Positions 28,469 through 43,209 of a stretch of 64,000 nucleotides of DNA are shown in pieces. Under the pieces are notes generated by a model. The model was not told where the DNA came from. It searched no databases and saw only the letters and a program-made list of their open reading frames with translations. Within the stretch, counting starts at the first letter, position 1, and each line of letters starts with the position of its first letter. Source of the stretch: Parolsenella massiliensis (GTDB lineage: Bacteria > Actinomycetota > Coriobacteriia > Coriobacteriales > Atopobiaceae); contig NZ_LT671675.1 of the NCBI RefSeq assembly GCF_900143685.1, positions 1,667,985 to 1,731,984 on the forward strand, given 5' to 3'. A program made the translations under genes and the position numbers.

Positions 28469-30205
28469 ATGGCCTATCTCGACTTCGAGAGTGCCTATGA
28501 GAAGGCACCCGAGACGATCGTCTGTGGAAGTCATGCGGCATGGAGTGGCTGGGACGAGGTGCTCGACGGCATCGGCGAGTTCGCGAACGAGCGAGACGCA
28601 CGCGTTGTCACCGTCGACGTCTACCCAGGCGTCCGCGACGACGTCCTGGATCGGCTTCGCGAGCGGCTCTCCCCCAGCCTCGTCATCGATATGCGCGAGC
28701 TCCTGCCCAGCCAGGGCGACCTCGACCGAATGCTCGCGCCCTTCCTCACGGACGATCGCGTGAGGGGCCGCATGTGCTACATGACCATGAAGGAGTTCCT
28801 CGACGCCGAGAAGCTCGCTGAGGCGCGCGCCCGCGTGGAGACCGCCGAGGGACGCGTACTCGTCTATGGCGTGGGCGCCGCGCTCGTGGCCCCAGGAGAG
28901 GTCCTCGTGTGTGCCGACCTCGCGAGGTGGGAGGCCCAGCTTCGCTATCGTGCCGGCATGCCCACCTACTTCCTCGACAATGCCGACGAGGACATGCTGC
29001 GCAAGGTGAAGTGCGGCTTCTTTGTAGAGTGGCGCGTGGCCGACCGCCACAAGTTCGACGTGCTTCCCCACGCGGATCTCTACCTCGACACCAACGGAGA
29101 CGTCCCAGCCATGACGACGGTCTCAGCCCTCATCGACGGCCTGGGGCAACTCGCACGGGCGCCCTTCCGCCTCGTTCCCTACTTCGATCCGGGCGTGTGG
29201 GGCGGCCAGTGGATGCGCGAGGTGTGCAAGCTTCCCGCCGAGGCGCCCAACTACGCCTGGGCCTTTGACGGCGTTCCCGAGGAGAACAGCGTCTACCTGC
29301 GCTTTGGGGGTGTTCGCATCGAGTCGCCGGCCATGAACCTCACGAAGCTGCTTCCCCGCGAGTTCCTGGGGAGGAAGACGTTCGCACGCTGGGGAGCCGA
29401 GTGCCCCATCCGCTTCGACTTCCTGGACACGATGGGCGGGCAGAACCTGTCGCTTCAGGTGCACCCCACCACCGAGTACATGCACGAGCACTTTGGCATG
29501 GCCTACACGCAGGACGAGAGCTACTACATCCTCGACGCCAAACCGGGCGGCGGCGTGTACCTCGGCCTCAAGGAGGGCGTTGACGCAGACGAGATGGTGG
29601 CAGCCCTGCGCGATGCCCAGAGCGGAGACAAGCCCTTCGACGCGGAGCACTATGTGAACCTGTGGCCCGCCAAGAAGCACGACCACTTCCTCATTCCCGC
29701 AGGCACGGTCCACTGCTCCTCTGCCGGGACGATGGTGCTCGAGGTGAGCGCCACACCCTACATCTTCACGTTCAAGCTGTGGGACTGGGGACGCTTGGGC
29801 ATGGATGGCAAGCCCCGCCCCATTCACATCGACGACGGCGAGCGCGTCATCGCGTGGGAGCGCACGACGGATTGGGTGCGCGAGAACCTCGTGAACGCCC
29901 TCGCGCCCGTGAGCGAGGACGAGGACTGCACCGTGACGCATACGGGTCTGCACGAGCTCGAGCCCATCGAAACGCGTGCCATCGACATCCGTGGCACGTA
30001 TCACGGGAACACGAACGGCGAGCTGCACGTCTTCAACCTCGTGGAGGGCCGTTCGACCACGGTCTCGAGCCCCACGGATGCCTGGACTCCTCGCGAGGTC
30101 CACTACGCCGAGACGGTGTTCGTTCCCGCATCCGCCGGCGCGTTCGACGTGGCGAGCGCGGATGGAAGCCCCATCAGGATCCTGGAGGCTACTCCCAGGG
30201 TGTAG
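28469..30205 (+). CDS. manA: Class I mannose-6-phosphate isomerase with N-terminal extra domain
   Basis: Interconverts fructose 6-phosphate and mannose 6-phosphate. It has 578 residues, nearly twice a simple ManA. The C-terminal half (from about 265) is the isomerase: NLSLQVHPTTEYMHEHFG gives the zinc-binding Gln and His, DESYYIL the Glu, and IPAGTVHCSS the last His. Residues 1-260 form a separate domain (VVTVDVYPGVRDDVL, VLVYGVGAALVAPGEVLVCADL) that I associate with long ManA proteins of lactobacilli; its function is unknown to me. The ATG at 28469 follows TTGGAG. It lies head-to-head with rplC, inside the normal S10 operon position. Confidence 0.88.
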   Translation: MAYLDFESAYEKAPETIVCGSHAAWSGWDEVLDGIGEFANERDARVVTVDVYPGVRDDVLDRLRERLSPSLVIDMRELLPSQGDLDRMLAPFLTDDRVRGRMCYMTMKEFLDAEKLAEARARVETAEGRVLVYGVGAALVAPGEVLVCADLARWEAQLRYRAGMPTYFLDNADEDMLRKVKCGFFVEWRVADRHKFDVLPHADLYLDTNGDVPAMTTVSALIDGLGQLARAPFRLVPYFDPGVWGGQWMREVCKLPAEAPNYAWAFDGVPEENSVYLRFGGVRIESPAMNLTKLLPREFLGRKTFARWGAECPIRFDFLDTMGGQNLSLQVHPTTEYMHEHFGMAYTQDESYYILDAKPGGGVYLGLKEGVDADEMVAALRDAQSGDKPFDAEHYVNLWPAKKHDHFLIPAGTVHCSSAGTMVLEVSATPYIFTFKLWDWGRLGMDGKPRPIHIDDGERVIAWERTTDWVRENLVNALAPVSEDEDCTVTHTGLHELEPIETRAIDIRGTYHGNTNGELHVFNLVEGRSTTVSSPTDAWTPREVHYAETVFVPASAGAFDVASADGSPIRILEATPRV

Positions 30206-30258
30206 CCCGTACCAAGGCGCTATCCTAGGGCTCCAAGACGAGCCGAAGGGAAGACGCC

Positions 30259-30931
30259 ATGCAGACAAACAAGCGCGGCTACGCGCATGTGACGGACGGT
30301 CTCGGGGAGCATCTCTCCGAGACCGATCTTCTCGAGAGGTGGGCCGCGGGAGATGCGCACGTGGGGGGGAACCGCCTTCTCGGGTCTCGCGCCGTCCGAT
30401 GTCGATGCATCGGGAGCAAAGTACGAGAACGTAGCGTTTCGCTCGTGCCTGTTCGACCACGTGGACTTCGAGGACTCTACGTTTGAGAACGTGGCCTTCT
30501 CGAGTTGCCGCTTCATTGCCTGCAATATGGAGCGCTCGTGGCTGAACCACGTCGACTTCTGCTCGTGCTCGGCTCCCGGCCTCTCGCTTGCCCACGGCCG
30601 GCTCACGAGCGTGTACCTCAGCGACAGCCAGCTGTCCTTCGCAGACCTCTCGGACTGCACCGTCATGACGCTCCGGGCCCGCTCCACGAACCTCTCGGAG
30701 GCTACGTTCGACAAGACGCGCCTCAAGGGTCTGGACCTCGTTGACTGCGACCTCACGAGGACCTCGTTCGTGAGAACGCCGCTCGCCGGCATCGACCTCT
30801 CGTCCTGCCGCATCGGCGGCTTTACCGTCTCAAGCGACCATCGCGAGCTCAAGGGCCTCATCATCGACGAATCCCAAGCCCTCGACCTCATCGGCTACCT
30901 GGGCATCCGGATAAAGAGTTACGACGCCTAA
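30259..30931 (+). pseudogene. Pentapeptide-repeat protein, frameshifted at a G7 tract
   Basis: An ATG at 30259 with GAAGGGAAG upstream opens a frame (MQTNKRGYAHVTDGLGEHLS...). The downstream part lies in the next frame and contains about 20 A(D/N)LxX-type repeats (FENVAFSSCRF, NLSEATFDKTRL, LKGLDLVDCDL), i.e. a right-handed quadrilateral beta-helix. The two frames join at seven G residues (30363-30369); six would restore one protein of 223 residues. It may be broken, phase-variable or a sequencing error. The role is unknown; it is 53 nt after manA on the same strand. Confidence 0.75.
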
Positions 30932-31030
30932 GCCCTCACCTTCCGGTCATCACGCCCATCGCCTCACTCATGCGCCCCCAGCCGTCCGCAAGACGCCCGC
31001 AGCAGCGTTAAACAAGGACGTAAACAGAGG

Positions 31031-31108
31031 AAGCCCCGGGGTTGGTGGAGAAAACGATCCGCAGCGCGCAAGGCACGCGAGGACGTTTCCGAACCAACCC
31101 CGGGGCTT
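31031..31108 (-). terminator. Large inverted repeat after rpsJ, probable transcript end
   Basis: Arms 31031-31046 and 31093-31108 are perfectly complementary over 16 nt, with a 46-nt loop. It lies 27 nt past the rpsJ stop. The T-run is short, so termination is inferred from position and stem strength. 30932-31030 holds no gene. Confidence 0.6.
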
Positions 31109-31134
31109 TCGGGCAGGTCTACTCGATCCCTAGC

Positions 31135-31443
31135 TTAGAGCTTGATCTCGATGTCGACACCAGCCGGCAGGTCGAGGCGCATGAGCGAGTCGACCGTGGA
31201 GCTCGTGGGCTCGAGGATGTCGATGAGGCGCTTGTGCGTGCGCATCTCGAACTGCTCGCGAGAGTCCTTGTCCTTGTGCGGCGAGCGGATGACCGTGTAG
31301 AGGTTGCGCTCGGTGGGCAGGGGGATGGGGCCAGACACCTTGGCGCCCGTCTTCTGGGCAGTGTCGACGATGAGCTTGGCGGACTGGTCAACGACCTCGT
31401 GGTCAAAGCCCTTGAGACGAATCCTGATCTTCTGGTTAGACAC
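31135..31443 (-). CDS. rpsJ: 30S ribosomal protein S10
   Basis: Head protein and NusE antitermination factor. It has 102 residues: [17 protein letters not shown] start, then [17 protein letters not shown]. Normally the first gene of the S10 operon; here it is the last gene of the str transcript, 67 nt after fusA, and is separated from rplC by 3 kb of opposite-strand genes. Confidence 0.98.
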   Translation of the reverse strand: MSNQKIRIRLKGFDHEVVDQSAKLIVDTAQKTGAKVSGPIPLPTERNLYTVIRSPHKDKDSREQFEMRTHKRLIDILEPTSSTVDSLMRLDLPAGVDIEIKL

Positions 31444-31510
31444 TTGGTACCTCCATCGGCAGACGGCTGCGTGTCATGCAGACGCCTGGTCGTATTCGAA
31501 AGGGCCTGAC

Positions 31511-33607
31511 TTAGGCGTTGCCGCCAGCCTTGCTGACGATCTGGTCGGCCACGGACTTGGGGACGGGCTCGTAATCGCTGAACTGCATGGTGTAGCTCGC
31601 GCGACCTTGCGTCTGGGAGCGAAGGTCGGTGGCGTAGCCGAACATCTCGCCCAGGGGCACCTTGGCCTTGATGGACGTGGTGCCGTTGCGGTCCTCCATG
31701 CCCTGGATGGCGCCACGGCGGGAGTTCAGGTTGCCCATGACATCGCCGAGGTACTGGGACGGGGTCTCGACCTCGACGTCCTCGATCGGCTCGAGCAGGA
31801 CCGGGTCGGACTTCTTGAGCGCGTCCTTGATGGCCATGGAACCGGCGATCTTGAACGCGGCCTCGGAGGAGTCGACCTCGTGGTAGGAGCCGTCAACGAG
31901 GGTCACCTTGACGTCGACGACCGGGTAGCCGGCGATGACGCCGCTCTCGAGCGCCTCCTGGATGCCCTTGTCGATCGAGGGGATGTACTCCTTGGGCACG
32001 ACACCGCCGACGATGGCGTTGACGAACTCGTAGCCCTTGCCGGACTCCTGCGGCTCGATGTTGATAACGGCGTGACCGTACTGGCCGCGGCCGCCGGACT
32101 GGCGGACGAACTTGCCCTCGGCCTTCTCGACGGCGTGACCGGCGGTCTCGCGGTAGGCGACCTGCGGCTTGCCCACGTTGCAGTCAACGTTGAACTCGCG
32201 CTTCAGGCGGTCGACGATGATCTCGAGGTGCAGCTCGCCCATGCCGGCGATGATCGTCTGGCCCGTCTCCTGATCCGTGTGGACCTGGAACGTCGGGTCC
32301 TCCTCGGCCAGCTTGGCCAGACCAACGGACATCTTGTCCTGCTCGGCCTTGGTCTTGGGCTCGACGGCGACGTCGATGACGGGGTCGGCGAACTCGATGG
32401 ACTCGAGGATGATCTGGTGAGCCTCGTCGCAGAGGGTGTCACCCGTGGTGGTGGACTTGAGACCCACGGCGGCGACGATGTCGCCGGTGGAGCAGGCGTC
32501 GCGGTCCGTACGGTCGTGGGCGTTCATCTCGAGGATGCGGCCCAGACGCTCGCGGGTGCCCTTCGTGGCGTTGTAGACGTAGGAGCCAGCCTCGGCCGTG
32601 CCGGAGTACACGCGGAAGTACGTGAGCTTACCAACGAACGGGTCGGTCTGGATCTTGAAGGCCAGGGCGCTGAACGGGGCCTTGTTGTCAGCCTCGCGGG
32701 TCTCGGTCTCCTTGGACTTGGGGTTCGTGCCCTCGACGGCAGGGACGTCGAGCGGGCTCGGGAGGTAGTCCACGACGGCGTCGAGGAGCTCCTGGATGCC
32801 CTTGTTCTTATAGGCGGAGCCCACGAAGACGAGGTTGAGCTCGTTGGCGATGACGCCCTTGCGCAGGGCGGCCTTGAGCTGGTCGACGGGAATCTCCTCC
32901 TCCATGAGGATCTTCTCCATCAGGTCGTCATCGAAGTTGGAGGCGGCGTCGAGCAGCTCGTCGCGCTTCTCCTGGGCGAGCTCGGCGAACTCGTCGGGGA
33001 TGGCGTCCATGGGCTCGGGGTAGATCATGCCCTTGTCGTCTTCCTTGAAGTCCCAGGCGGTCATGGTGACCAGGTCGACGAGGCCCCAGAACTGGTCCTC
33101 GGCGCCCATCGGGATCTGGGCGGCGACGGCGTTGGCGTGCAGGCGCTCCTTCATCGTGTCGATGGCGTGAAGGAAGTCGGCGCCGACGCGGTCGTACTTG
33201 TTGATGAAGGCGATGCGCGGGACGTTGTAGTTGTGGGCCTGACGCCACACGGTCTCGGACTGCGGCTGGACGCCGGCGACGGCGTCGAAGACGGCGACGG
33301 CACCGTCGAGGACGCGCAGGGAGCGCTCGACCTCGGCCGTGAAGTCAACGTGGCCCGGGGTGTCGATGATCTGGATGACGGAGTCCTTCCAGAAGCACGT
33401 GGTGGCGGCGGACTGAATGGTAACGCCGCGCTCCTGCTCCTGAACCATCCAGTCCATGGTGGCGGCGCCATCGTGGACCTCACCGATCTTGTGGGTCTTG
33501 CCGGTGTAGTAAAGGATTCGCTCGGTGGTCGTGGTCTTACCGGCATCGATGTGGGCCATGATGCCGATGTTGCGCATGTCCTTGAGCGTGTACTTGCTCT
33601 TTGCCAT
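31511..33607 (-). CDS. fusA: Elongation factor G
   Basis: Ribosomal translocase GTPase of 698 residues. G1 AHIDAGKT at 18-25, G3 DTPGHVDF, G4 NKYDRVG, and C-terminal domains IV-V ([14 protein letters not shown]). It lies 24 nt after rpsG, in normal str order. Confidence 0.98.
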   Translation of the reverse strand: MAKSKYTLKDMRNIGIMAHIDAGKTTTTERILYYTGKTHKIGEVHDGAATMDWMVQEQERGVTIQSAATTCFWKDSVIQIIDTPGHVDFTAEVERSLRVLDGAVAVFDAVAGVQPQSETVWRQAHNYNVPRIAFINKYDRVGADFLHAIDTMKERLHANAVAAQIPMGAEDQFWGLVDLVTMTAWDFKEDDKGMIYPEPMDAIPDEFAELAQEKRDELLDAASNFDDDLMEKILMEEEIPVDQLKAALRKGVIANELNLVFVGSAYKNKGIQELLDAVVDYLPSPLDVPAVEGTNPKSKETETREADNKAPFSALAFKIQTDPFVGKLTYFRVYSGTAEAGSYVYNATKGTRERLGRILEMNAHDRTDRDACSTGDIVAAVGLKSTTTGDTLCDEAHQIILESIEFADPVIDVAVEPKTKAEQDKMSVGLAKLAEEDPTFQVHTDQETGQTIIAGMGELHLEIIVDRLKREFNVDCNVGKPQVAYRETAGHAVEKAEGKFVRQSGGRGQYGHAVINIEPQESGKGYEFVNAIVGGVVPKEYIPSIDKGIQEALESGVIAGYPVVDVKVTLVDGSYHEVDSSEAAFKIAGSMAIKDALKKSDPVLLEPIEDVEVETPSQYLGDVMGNLNSRRGAIQGMEDRNGTTSIKAKVPLGEMFGYATDLRSQTQGRASYTMQFSDYEPVPKSVADQIVSKAGGNA

Positions 33608-33631
33608 GAGTGTTCTCCCTAACCTACGCGA

Positions 33632-34105
33632 TTACCAGCGGTAGTGCGAGAAGGCGCGGTTGGCCTCGGCCATCTTGTACATGTCCTCGCGCTTCTTGAC
33701 GGAGGCACCCACGCCGTTGGAGGCGTCAATGATCTCGTTGGCGAGACGCTCGGCCATAGTCTTCTCCTTGCGGGAGCGGGAGAAGGTGACGATCCAGCGG
33801 ATGGCCAGCGTGGTGGCACGACGGGAGTTGACCTCCATCGGCACCTGGTAGGTGGCGCCACCGACACGCTTGGGCTTGCACTCGAGCGTGGGGCGGACGT
33901 TGTCCATGGCCTTCTTGAACACGGACAGGGGATCGGACTCGGTCTTCTCCTTGACGAGGTCGAAGGCACCGTAGACGATGCGCTCGGCGACGGACTTCTT
34001 GCCGTCGAGGAGGACCTTGTTGATGAGCTGCGTCACGAGACGGTTGTTGTAAACGGCGTCCGGCGTGACCTCACGGCGGTGATTAGCAGATGCACGACGC
34101 GGCAT
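33632..34105 (-). CDS. rpsG: 30S ribosomal protein S7
   Basis: Head assembly initiator of 157 residues: [21 protein letters not shown] (first residues) and a basic helical body. In E. coli it represses the str operon; no leader target could be identified here. Confidence 0.98.
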   Translation of the reverse strand: MPRRASANHRREVTPDAVYNNRLVTQLINKVLLDGKKSVAERIVYGAFDLVKEKTESDPLSVFKKAMDNVRPTLECKPKRVGGATYQVPMEVNSRRATTLAIRWIVTFSRSRKEKTMAERLANEIIDASNGVGASVKKREDMYKMAEANRAFSHYRW

Positions 34106-34169
34106 ATTGAAGCTCCTTCAGAAAACTTGCCCCGGCCTTTGGGGCGTGCGGATTACGAGTGCGCTGGAC

Positions 34170-34538
34170 TTAGCCGCGCTTGGCGCCGTAGCGCGAACGG
34201 GCCTGCTTGCGGTCCTGGACGGCAGCGCAGTCGTAGGCGCCACGGACGATCTTGTAACGAACGCCAGGCAGGTCACGGACACGGCCGCCGCGGACGAGCA
34301 CGATGGAGTGCTCCTGCAGGTTGTGGCCCTCGCCCGGGATGTAGGCGGTAACCTCGATGCCGTTCACGAGGCGCACACGGGCGACCTTACGAAGGGCGGA
34401 GTTAGGCTTCTTGGGCGTCGTGGTGAAGACGCGGGTGCAGACGCCACGCTTCTGCGGGTTGTGCTTAAGAGCGGCGTTCTTGGACTTGCTCTTGATCGTG
34501 GTGCGGCCCTGACGGACCAGCTGGTTGATAGTAGGCAA
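34170..34538 (-). CDS. rpsL: 30S ribosomal protein S12
   Basis: Decoding-centre protein of 122 residues: [14 protein letters not shown] start, [18 protein letters not shown] with Lys43 intact. The second streptomycin loop reads [10 protein letters not shown], with Arg at position 88 (codon CGT at 34277-34275) where most bacteria have Lys. K88R is a known streptomycin-resistance change in mycobacteria. First gene of the str operon. Confidence 0.98.
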   Translation of the reverse strand: MPTINQLVRQGRTTIKSKSKNAALKHNPQKRGVCTRVFTTTPKKPNSALRKVARVRLVNGIEVTAYIPGEGHNLQEHSIVLVRGGRVRDLPGVRYKIVRGAYDCAAVQDRKQARSRYGAKRG

Positions 34539-34629
34539 AGTCTCTCTCCTTCATACCTATCTAGACCTGTGCGTTTGCCTCATTTGAAGGCGGCGCGCTC
34601 GCGCACGCCCCGAATTGGCGCAAGTTGGT

Positions 34630-34658
34630 AGATTACGCGTGCTAGAAATACTTGTCAA
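34630..34658 (-). promoter_or_regulatory. Promoter of the str operon (rpsL)
   Basis: On the minus strand, consensus -35 TTGACA (34658-34653), 17-nt spacer and -10 TAATCT (34635-34630). Transcription would start near 34623, leaving an 85-nt leader. Confidence 0.87.
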
Positions 34659-34753
34659 AACGCCACGGTGCCGGGCGTATCCATCTCCACATCTCATGCA
34701 TGGAAGAGCGTTCCCGAGGGCCCCGCGTAATTCCCAAGACGCCATCGCAGCAC

Positions 34754-34782
34754 AAAAAAAGAAGGCGCCTGAGGCACCTTCT
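34754..34782 (-). terminator. Terminator after the HTH gene
   Basis: A 9-bp stem with one mismatch (34761-34769 with 34773-34781) is followed by seven T residues on the minus strand. Confidence 0.85.
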
Positions 34783-34824
34783 TGGTAACTCTTCCGAGCA
34801 CGCCCATTCTCTTGTGTCAGCGGG

Positions 34825-35049
34825 CTACTGCCTCTGCTTAGGAGGACGACCCCTCTTGCGAGGTTTGAGGGAATCCTCCCCCTCGTCCCGATACGTGGCA
34901 CACCAACGGAAGAAGGCACTCTTGCTCTTGATTCCGTTGGCCTTCATTGCCTCCGATGACGTCATGCCACCATCGACGTGAGCCTTCACGGCGCTCATCT
35001 TGGTCTCGAACGGATACGAGTTCCTCGTTTCACCCTTCATTACAGGCAT
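34825..35049 (-). CDS. Orphan helix-turn-helix protein, IS150/InsJ-like
   Basis: A 74-residue protein with YPFETKMSAVKAHVDGG, then a helix-turn-helix (SSEAMKANGIKSKSAFFRW) and a basic GEDSLKPRKRGRPPK tail. This matches the N-terminal DNA-binding module of IS3/IS150-type OrfA transposase subunits. No catalytic DDE partner or terminal repeats are nearby, so it is either an IS remnant or a domesticated DNA-binding protein. Its own terminator follows. It lies between rpoC and rpsL. Confidence 0.7.
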   Translation of the reverse strand: MPVMKGETRNSYPFETKMSAVKAHVDGGMTSSEAMKANGIKSKSAFFRWCATYRDEGEDSLKPRKRGRPPKQRQ

Positions 35050-35102
35050 AGCCCCCCTTCAAAGCTACGCGCTTAACTATATCAATTATTCAATTTTATA
35101 TG

Positions 35103-35138
35103 AAAAACGAGGCCGTAGCTTTTGGCTACGGCCTCGTT
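35103..35138 (-). terminator. Terminator after rpoC
   Basis: A perfect 14-bp stem (35106-35119 with 35125-35138) with a 5-nt loop and T-run on the minus strand, 34 nt past rpoC. Confidence 0.93.
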
Positions 35139-35172
35139 GCGAAACTATTTTGCGAACGGTAGCGAGATGTCG

Positions 35173-39609
<4,437 letters not shown>

Positions 39610-39615
39610 GGTTCG

Positions 39616-42600
39616 CTACTCCTTCTCGTTCGTGGTCTCGGCGACGAGCTCGGGGGTCTCGTCGGAGGCGATGGGGGCGCCGATGAGGTCCTCGGCGGAG
39701 GCGTCGGCGAAGACGTCGACGGGGTTCTCGGCCACGGTCTCGGTCTCCTCAGCGGCCTTGGCGGCGCGCTTCTTGTAGGAGATCGGCTCGATGTCGAGCG
39801 CCAGCGAGCGAATCTCCTTGACGAGGACCTTGAAGGACTCCGGGATGCCGGCGTCGGGGACGTTCTCGCCCTTGACGATGGACTCGTAGGTCTTCACGCG
39901 GCCGTTCGTGTCGTCGGACTTGACGGTGAGGATCTCCTGCAGCACGTTGGCGGCGCCGTACGCGTACAGGGCCCAGACCTCCATCTCACCGAAGCGCTGG
40001 CCGCCGAACTGGGCCTTGCCGCCGAGCGGCTGCTGGGTAACGAGGCTGTAGGGGCCGGTGGAACGGGCGTGGATCTTGTCGTCGACCATGTGGCCGAGCT
40101 TCAGGATGTAGCTCGTGCCCACCGTGATCTTGTCGCGGAAGGGCTCGCCGGTGCGGCCGTCGTACAGCGTCGTCTTGCCGAAGCTGTTGAGCTGCGGGAC
40201 GAACTGCTCGTCCATGTGCTCGCCGAAGCGCTCGCGGGCGCGGTTGACGAGGTTGATGTTCGTGCGGCGGATGGCCTCGGCGACCTCATCGGCCGTGGCG
40301 CCGTCAAAGACGGGCGTGGCCACGGGGATGGGGCCGGGGACGTACTTCTTGGAGTCGGGGTCGTCCATGTCCCAGCCGTTGGCGGCAGCCCAGCCAAGGT
40401 GACACTCGAGCAGCTGGCCGACGTTCATTCGGGACGGGACGCCCAGCGGGTCGAGGAGGACGTCAACGGGCGTGCCGTCGGCCATGTAGGGCATGTCCTC
40501 GACGGGCAGGACGCGGCACACGACACCCTTGTTGCCGTGGCGGCCGGCGATCTTGTCGCCCTGCTGAATCTTGCGGCGCTGCGCAACGAAGACGCGGACG
40601 AGCTCGTTGACTCCGGGCGGGAGGTCGTCGCCGGCCTCGCGGCTGAAGCGCACCACGTCGACGACGCGGCCGTAGGAGCCGTGGGGCATCTTGAGCGAGG
40701 TGTCGCGCACGTCGTGGGCCTTGGCGCCGAAGATGGCGCGAAGCAGGCGCTCCTCGGACGTGAGGGCCGTCTCGCCCTTGGGCGTGACCTTGCCGACGAG
40801 GATGTCGCCGGGGCCGACCTCGGCGCCGATGCGGATGATGCCGTCCTCGTCGAGGTTGGCAAGCATGTCCTCGCCCAGGTTCGGGATCTCTCGGGTGATC
40901 TCCTCGGGGCCGAGCTTCGTGTCACGGGCGTCGATCTCGTGGCGGGAGATGTTCACCGAGGTGAGCAGGTCCTGCTGCACGACGCGCTCAGAGACGATGA
41001 TGCCGTCCTCGTAGTTGTAGCCCTCCCACGGCATGTAGGCCACGGTGAGGTTGGCGCCGAGGGCGAGCTCGGAGTTGTCGATCGAGGGGCCGTCGGCAAG
41101 CGGCTGGCCCTTCTTGACCTGGTCGCCGACGTGGACGATCGGGCGGTGGTTGATGCAGGTGCTCTGGTTGGAGCGCTCGTACTTGGGGAGGTCGTAGCGC
41201 TCGGGGCCCTTGGCGCCGTCAACGACGACGTGAGCTGCGTCGACCTCGACGACCGTACCGTCCTCGTGGGAGGAGATGATCTCGCCGGAGTCGAGCGCGG
41301 CGCGAAGCTCCATGCCCGTGCCGACGAACGGAGCGTGGGCGTGAATCAGGGGCACAGCCTGACGCTGCATGTTTGCACCCATGAGCGTACGCTTTGCGTC
41401 GTCGTGTTCGAGGAACGGAATGAGCGTGGCAGCCACGGACAGCAGCTGCCTGGGCGACACGTCCATGTAGTCGACCTCGGAGACGAGGCACTCGGCGGGG
41501 GCGCCGAAGGAGCCGTCGAAGTCGCGCGTACGGGCGACGATGCGCTTGGGGTGGACGATCTGGCCGTTCTCGTCAATCTCGATGAACGAGCCGTCCTTGG
41601 GGTCGATGGGCGTGTTCGCCGGGGCGATCACGTGGTCCTCTTCCTCGTCGGCCGTCATCCAGTCGATCTGATCGGTGGCCTTGCCGTCGACGACCCTGCG
41701 GTACGGGGCCTCGATGAAGCCGAAGTTGTTCACGTGGGCATACAGCGCCAGCGAGCCGATGAGGCCGATGTTGGGGCCCTCGGGCGTCTCGATGGGGCAC
41801 ATGCGCGCGTAGTGGGAGTTGTGGACGTCGCGGACGGCCGTGGGGACGTTCGTGCGGCGGCTGGAGCCGGACTTGTGACCAGCGAGGCCGCCCGGGCCAA
41901 GCGCGGACAGGCGACGCTTGTGTGTGAGGCCCGACAGCGGGTTGTTCTGGTCCATGAACTGCGACAGCTGCGAGGAGCCGAAGAACTCCTTGATGGCGGC
42001 CACGATCGGGCGGATGTTGATGAGGCTCTGCGGCGTGATGTCATCGACGTCCTGGGCGGCCATGCGCTCGCGCACGACGCGCTCCATGCGGCTCATGCCG
42101 ATGCGGAACTGATTGGCGACGAGCTCGCCGACCGTGCGGACGCGGCGGTTGCCGAAGTGGTCGATGTCGTCGGTCTTCTTGGTCTGGTCGCCAGCGTGCA
42201 GGGCAAGCAGGTAGCGAAGCGCGCACACGATGTCCTCGGAGGTGAGAACGGACTCGGAGGCGTCGACGTCGATGCCGAGCTTCTTGTTGATCTTGTAGCG
42301 GCCCACCTTGGCAAGGTCATAGCGCTGGGCGTTGAAGTACAGGCCGTCGAGCAGGCTGCGGGCGGAGTCGACCGTGGGCGGCTCGCCGGGGCGCTGACGC
42401 TTGTAGATCTCGATGAGGGCGTCCTCGCGCGTCTGGGCGACGTCGCGCTCGAGCGTGGAGCGGACGATGTCGGAGTCGCCGAGGAGCGTCAGGATCTCGT
42501 CATCGGACTCGGCGATGCCAAGGGCGCGCAGGAACATCGTGGCGCTCTGACGACGCTTGCGGTCGATGGAGACGACGAGCTGGCCGCGCTTGTCGACCTC

Positions 42601-43119
42601 GAACTCGAGCCAGGCACCGCGGGCAGGGATGAACTGCGCGCGGTGGATCTGGACGCCGTTGTCCATCTCGGCGGCAAAGTACACGCCGGGCGAGCGGACG
42701 AGCTGGGAGACGACGACACGCTCGGTGCCGTTGATGATGAACGTGCCGCGGTCGGTCATGAGCGGGAAGTCGCCCATGAAGACGAGCTGCTCCTTGATCT
42801 CGCCCGTCTCCTTGTTCACGAAGCGCACGTCGACGAGCAGCGGCGCCTGGTAGGAGATGTCCTTGGCACGGCACTCGGCGATGGAGTGGGCGGGGTCACC
42901 AAACTGGTGCTCGCCGAAGGTGATCTCCATCGTGCCGGCACTGTTCTCGATGGGCGAGGCCTCGGCGAACGCCTCGGCAAGACCATCGGTCATGAAGTGC
43001 TCGAAAGACTCCTTCTGGATGGTGATGAGGTTGGGGAGCTCCATCGCGGGGGCGATCTTGGAGAAGCTCACGCGATCGTGCTTGACTGCGGAGGTGGTAG
43101 TAGACTTAGCGGTACGCAC
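39616..43119 (-). CDS. rpoB: DNA-directed RNA polymerase subunit beta
   Basis: Second-largest polymerase subunit, 1167 residues, GTG start 9 nt after GGAGG. The rifampicin region [14 protein letters not shown] and [12 protein letters not shown] is wild type. Directly after GPGGL (408-412) the normally invariant fork-loop-2 sequence (RERAGFEVRD in most bacteria) is replaced by a longer segment with [15 protein letters not shown] (413-433). The active-site blocks [18 protein letters not shown]-like ([18 protein letters not shown]) and C-terminal [12 protein letters not shown] are normal. Confidence 0.97.
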   Translation of the reverse strand: MRTAKSTTTSAVKHDRVSFSKIAPAMELPNLITIQKESFEHFMTDGLAEAFAEASPIENSAGTMEITFGEHQFGDPAHSIAECRAKDISYQAPLLVDVRFVNKETGEIKEQLVFMGDFPLMTDRGTFIINGTERVVVSQLVRSPGVYFAAEMDNGVQIHRAQFIPARGAWLEFEVDKRGQLVVSIDRKRRQSATMFLRALGIAESDDEILTLLGDSDIVRSTLERDVAQTREDALIEIYKRQRPGEPPTVDSARSLLDGLYFNAQRYDLAKVGRYKINKKLGIDVDASESVLTSEDIVCALRYLLALHAGDQTKKTDDIDHFGNRRVRTVGELVANQFRIGMSRMERVVRERMAAQDVDDITPQSLINIRPIVAAIKEFFGSSQLSQFMDQNNPLSGLTHKRRLSALGPGGLAGHKSGSSRRTNVPTAVRDVHNSHYARMCPIETPEGPNIGLIGSLALYAHVNNFGFIEAPYRRVVDGKATDQIDWMTADEEEDHVIAPANTPIDPKDGSFIEIDENGQIVHPKRIVARTRDFDGSFGAPAECLVSEVDYMDVSPRQLLSVAATLIPFLEHDDAKRTLMGANMQRQAVPLIHAHAPFVGTGMELRAALDSGEIISSHEDGTVVEVDAAHVVVDGAKGPERYDLPKYERSNQSTCINHRPIVHVGDQVKKGQPLADGPSIDNSELALGANLTVAYMPWEGYNYEDGIIVSERVVQQDLLTSVNISRHEIDARDTKLGPEEITREIPNLGEDMLANLDEDGIIRIGAEVGPGDILVGKVTPKGETALTSEERLLRAIFGAKAHDVRDTSLKMPHGSYGRVVDVVRFSREAGDDLPPGVNELVRVFVAQRRKIQQGDKIAGRHGNKGVVCRVLPVEDMPYMADGTPVDVLLDPLGVPSRMNVGQLLECHLGWAAANGWDMDDPDSKKYVPGPIPVATPVFDGATADEVAEAIRRTNINLVNRARERFGEHMDEQFVPQLNSFGKTTLYDGRTGEPFRDKITVGTSYILKLGHMVDDKIHARSTGPYSLVTQQPLGGKAQFGGQRFGEMEVWALYAYGAANVLQEILTVKSDDTNGRVKTYESIVKGENVPDAGIPESFKVLVKEIRSLALDIEPISYKKRAAKAAEETETVAENPVDVFADASAEDLIGAPIASDETPELVAETTNEKE

Positions 43120-43171
43120 CAGGCATTTCCTCCTTCAACATGGCATATGGCGGCAGTTGTCGCAAACTAGT

Positions 43172-43200
43172 AATCTACCGAAGGTTGCCTGTCTCGTCAA
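43172..43200 (-). promoter_or_regulatory. Promoter of rpoBC
   Basis: On the minus strand, -35 TTGACG (43200-43195), 17-nt spacer and -10 TAGATT (43177-43172), about 50 nt before the rpoB start. Confidence 0.82.
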
Positions 43201-43209
43201 TGAACAGTC

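Noticed and set aside
30353-30931. Pentapeptide-repeat gene starting at the internal ATG 30353
   Set aside because: GGGAG directly abuts that ATG, leaving no spacing, whereas the ATG at 30259 has a good site and an N-terminus that fits if one G is removed.
43106-43126. Six-residue ORF (MPGAYR) overlapping the rpoB start
   Set aside because: It uses the same GGAGG site at poor spacing and is out of frame; coincidence is more likely than a leader peptide.
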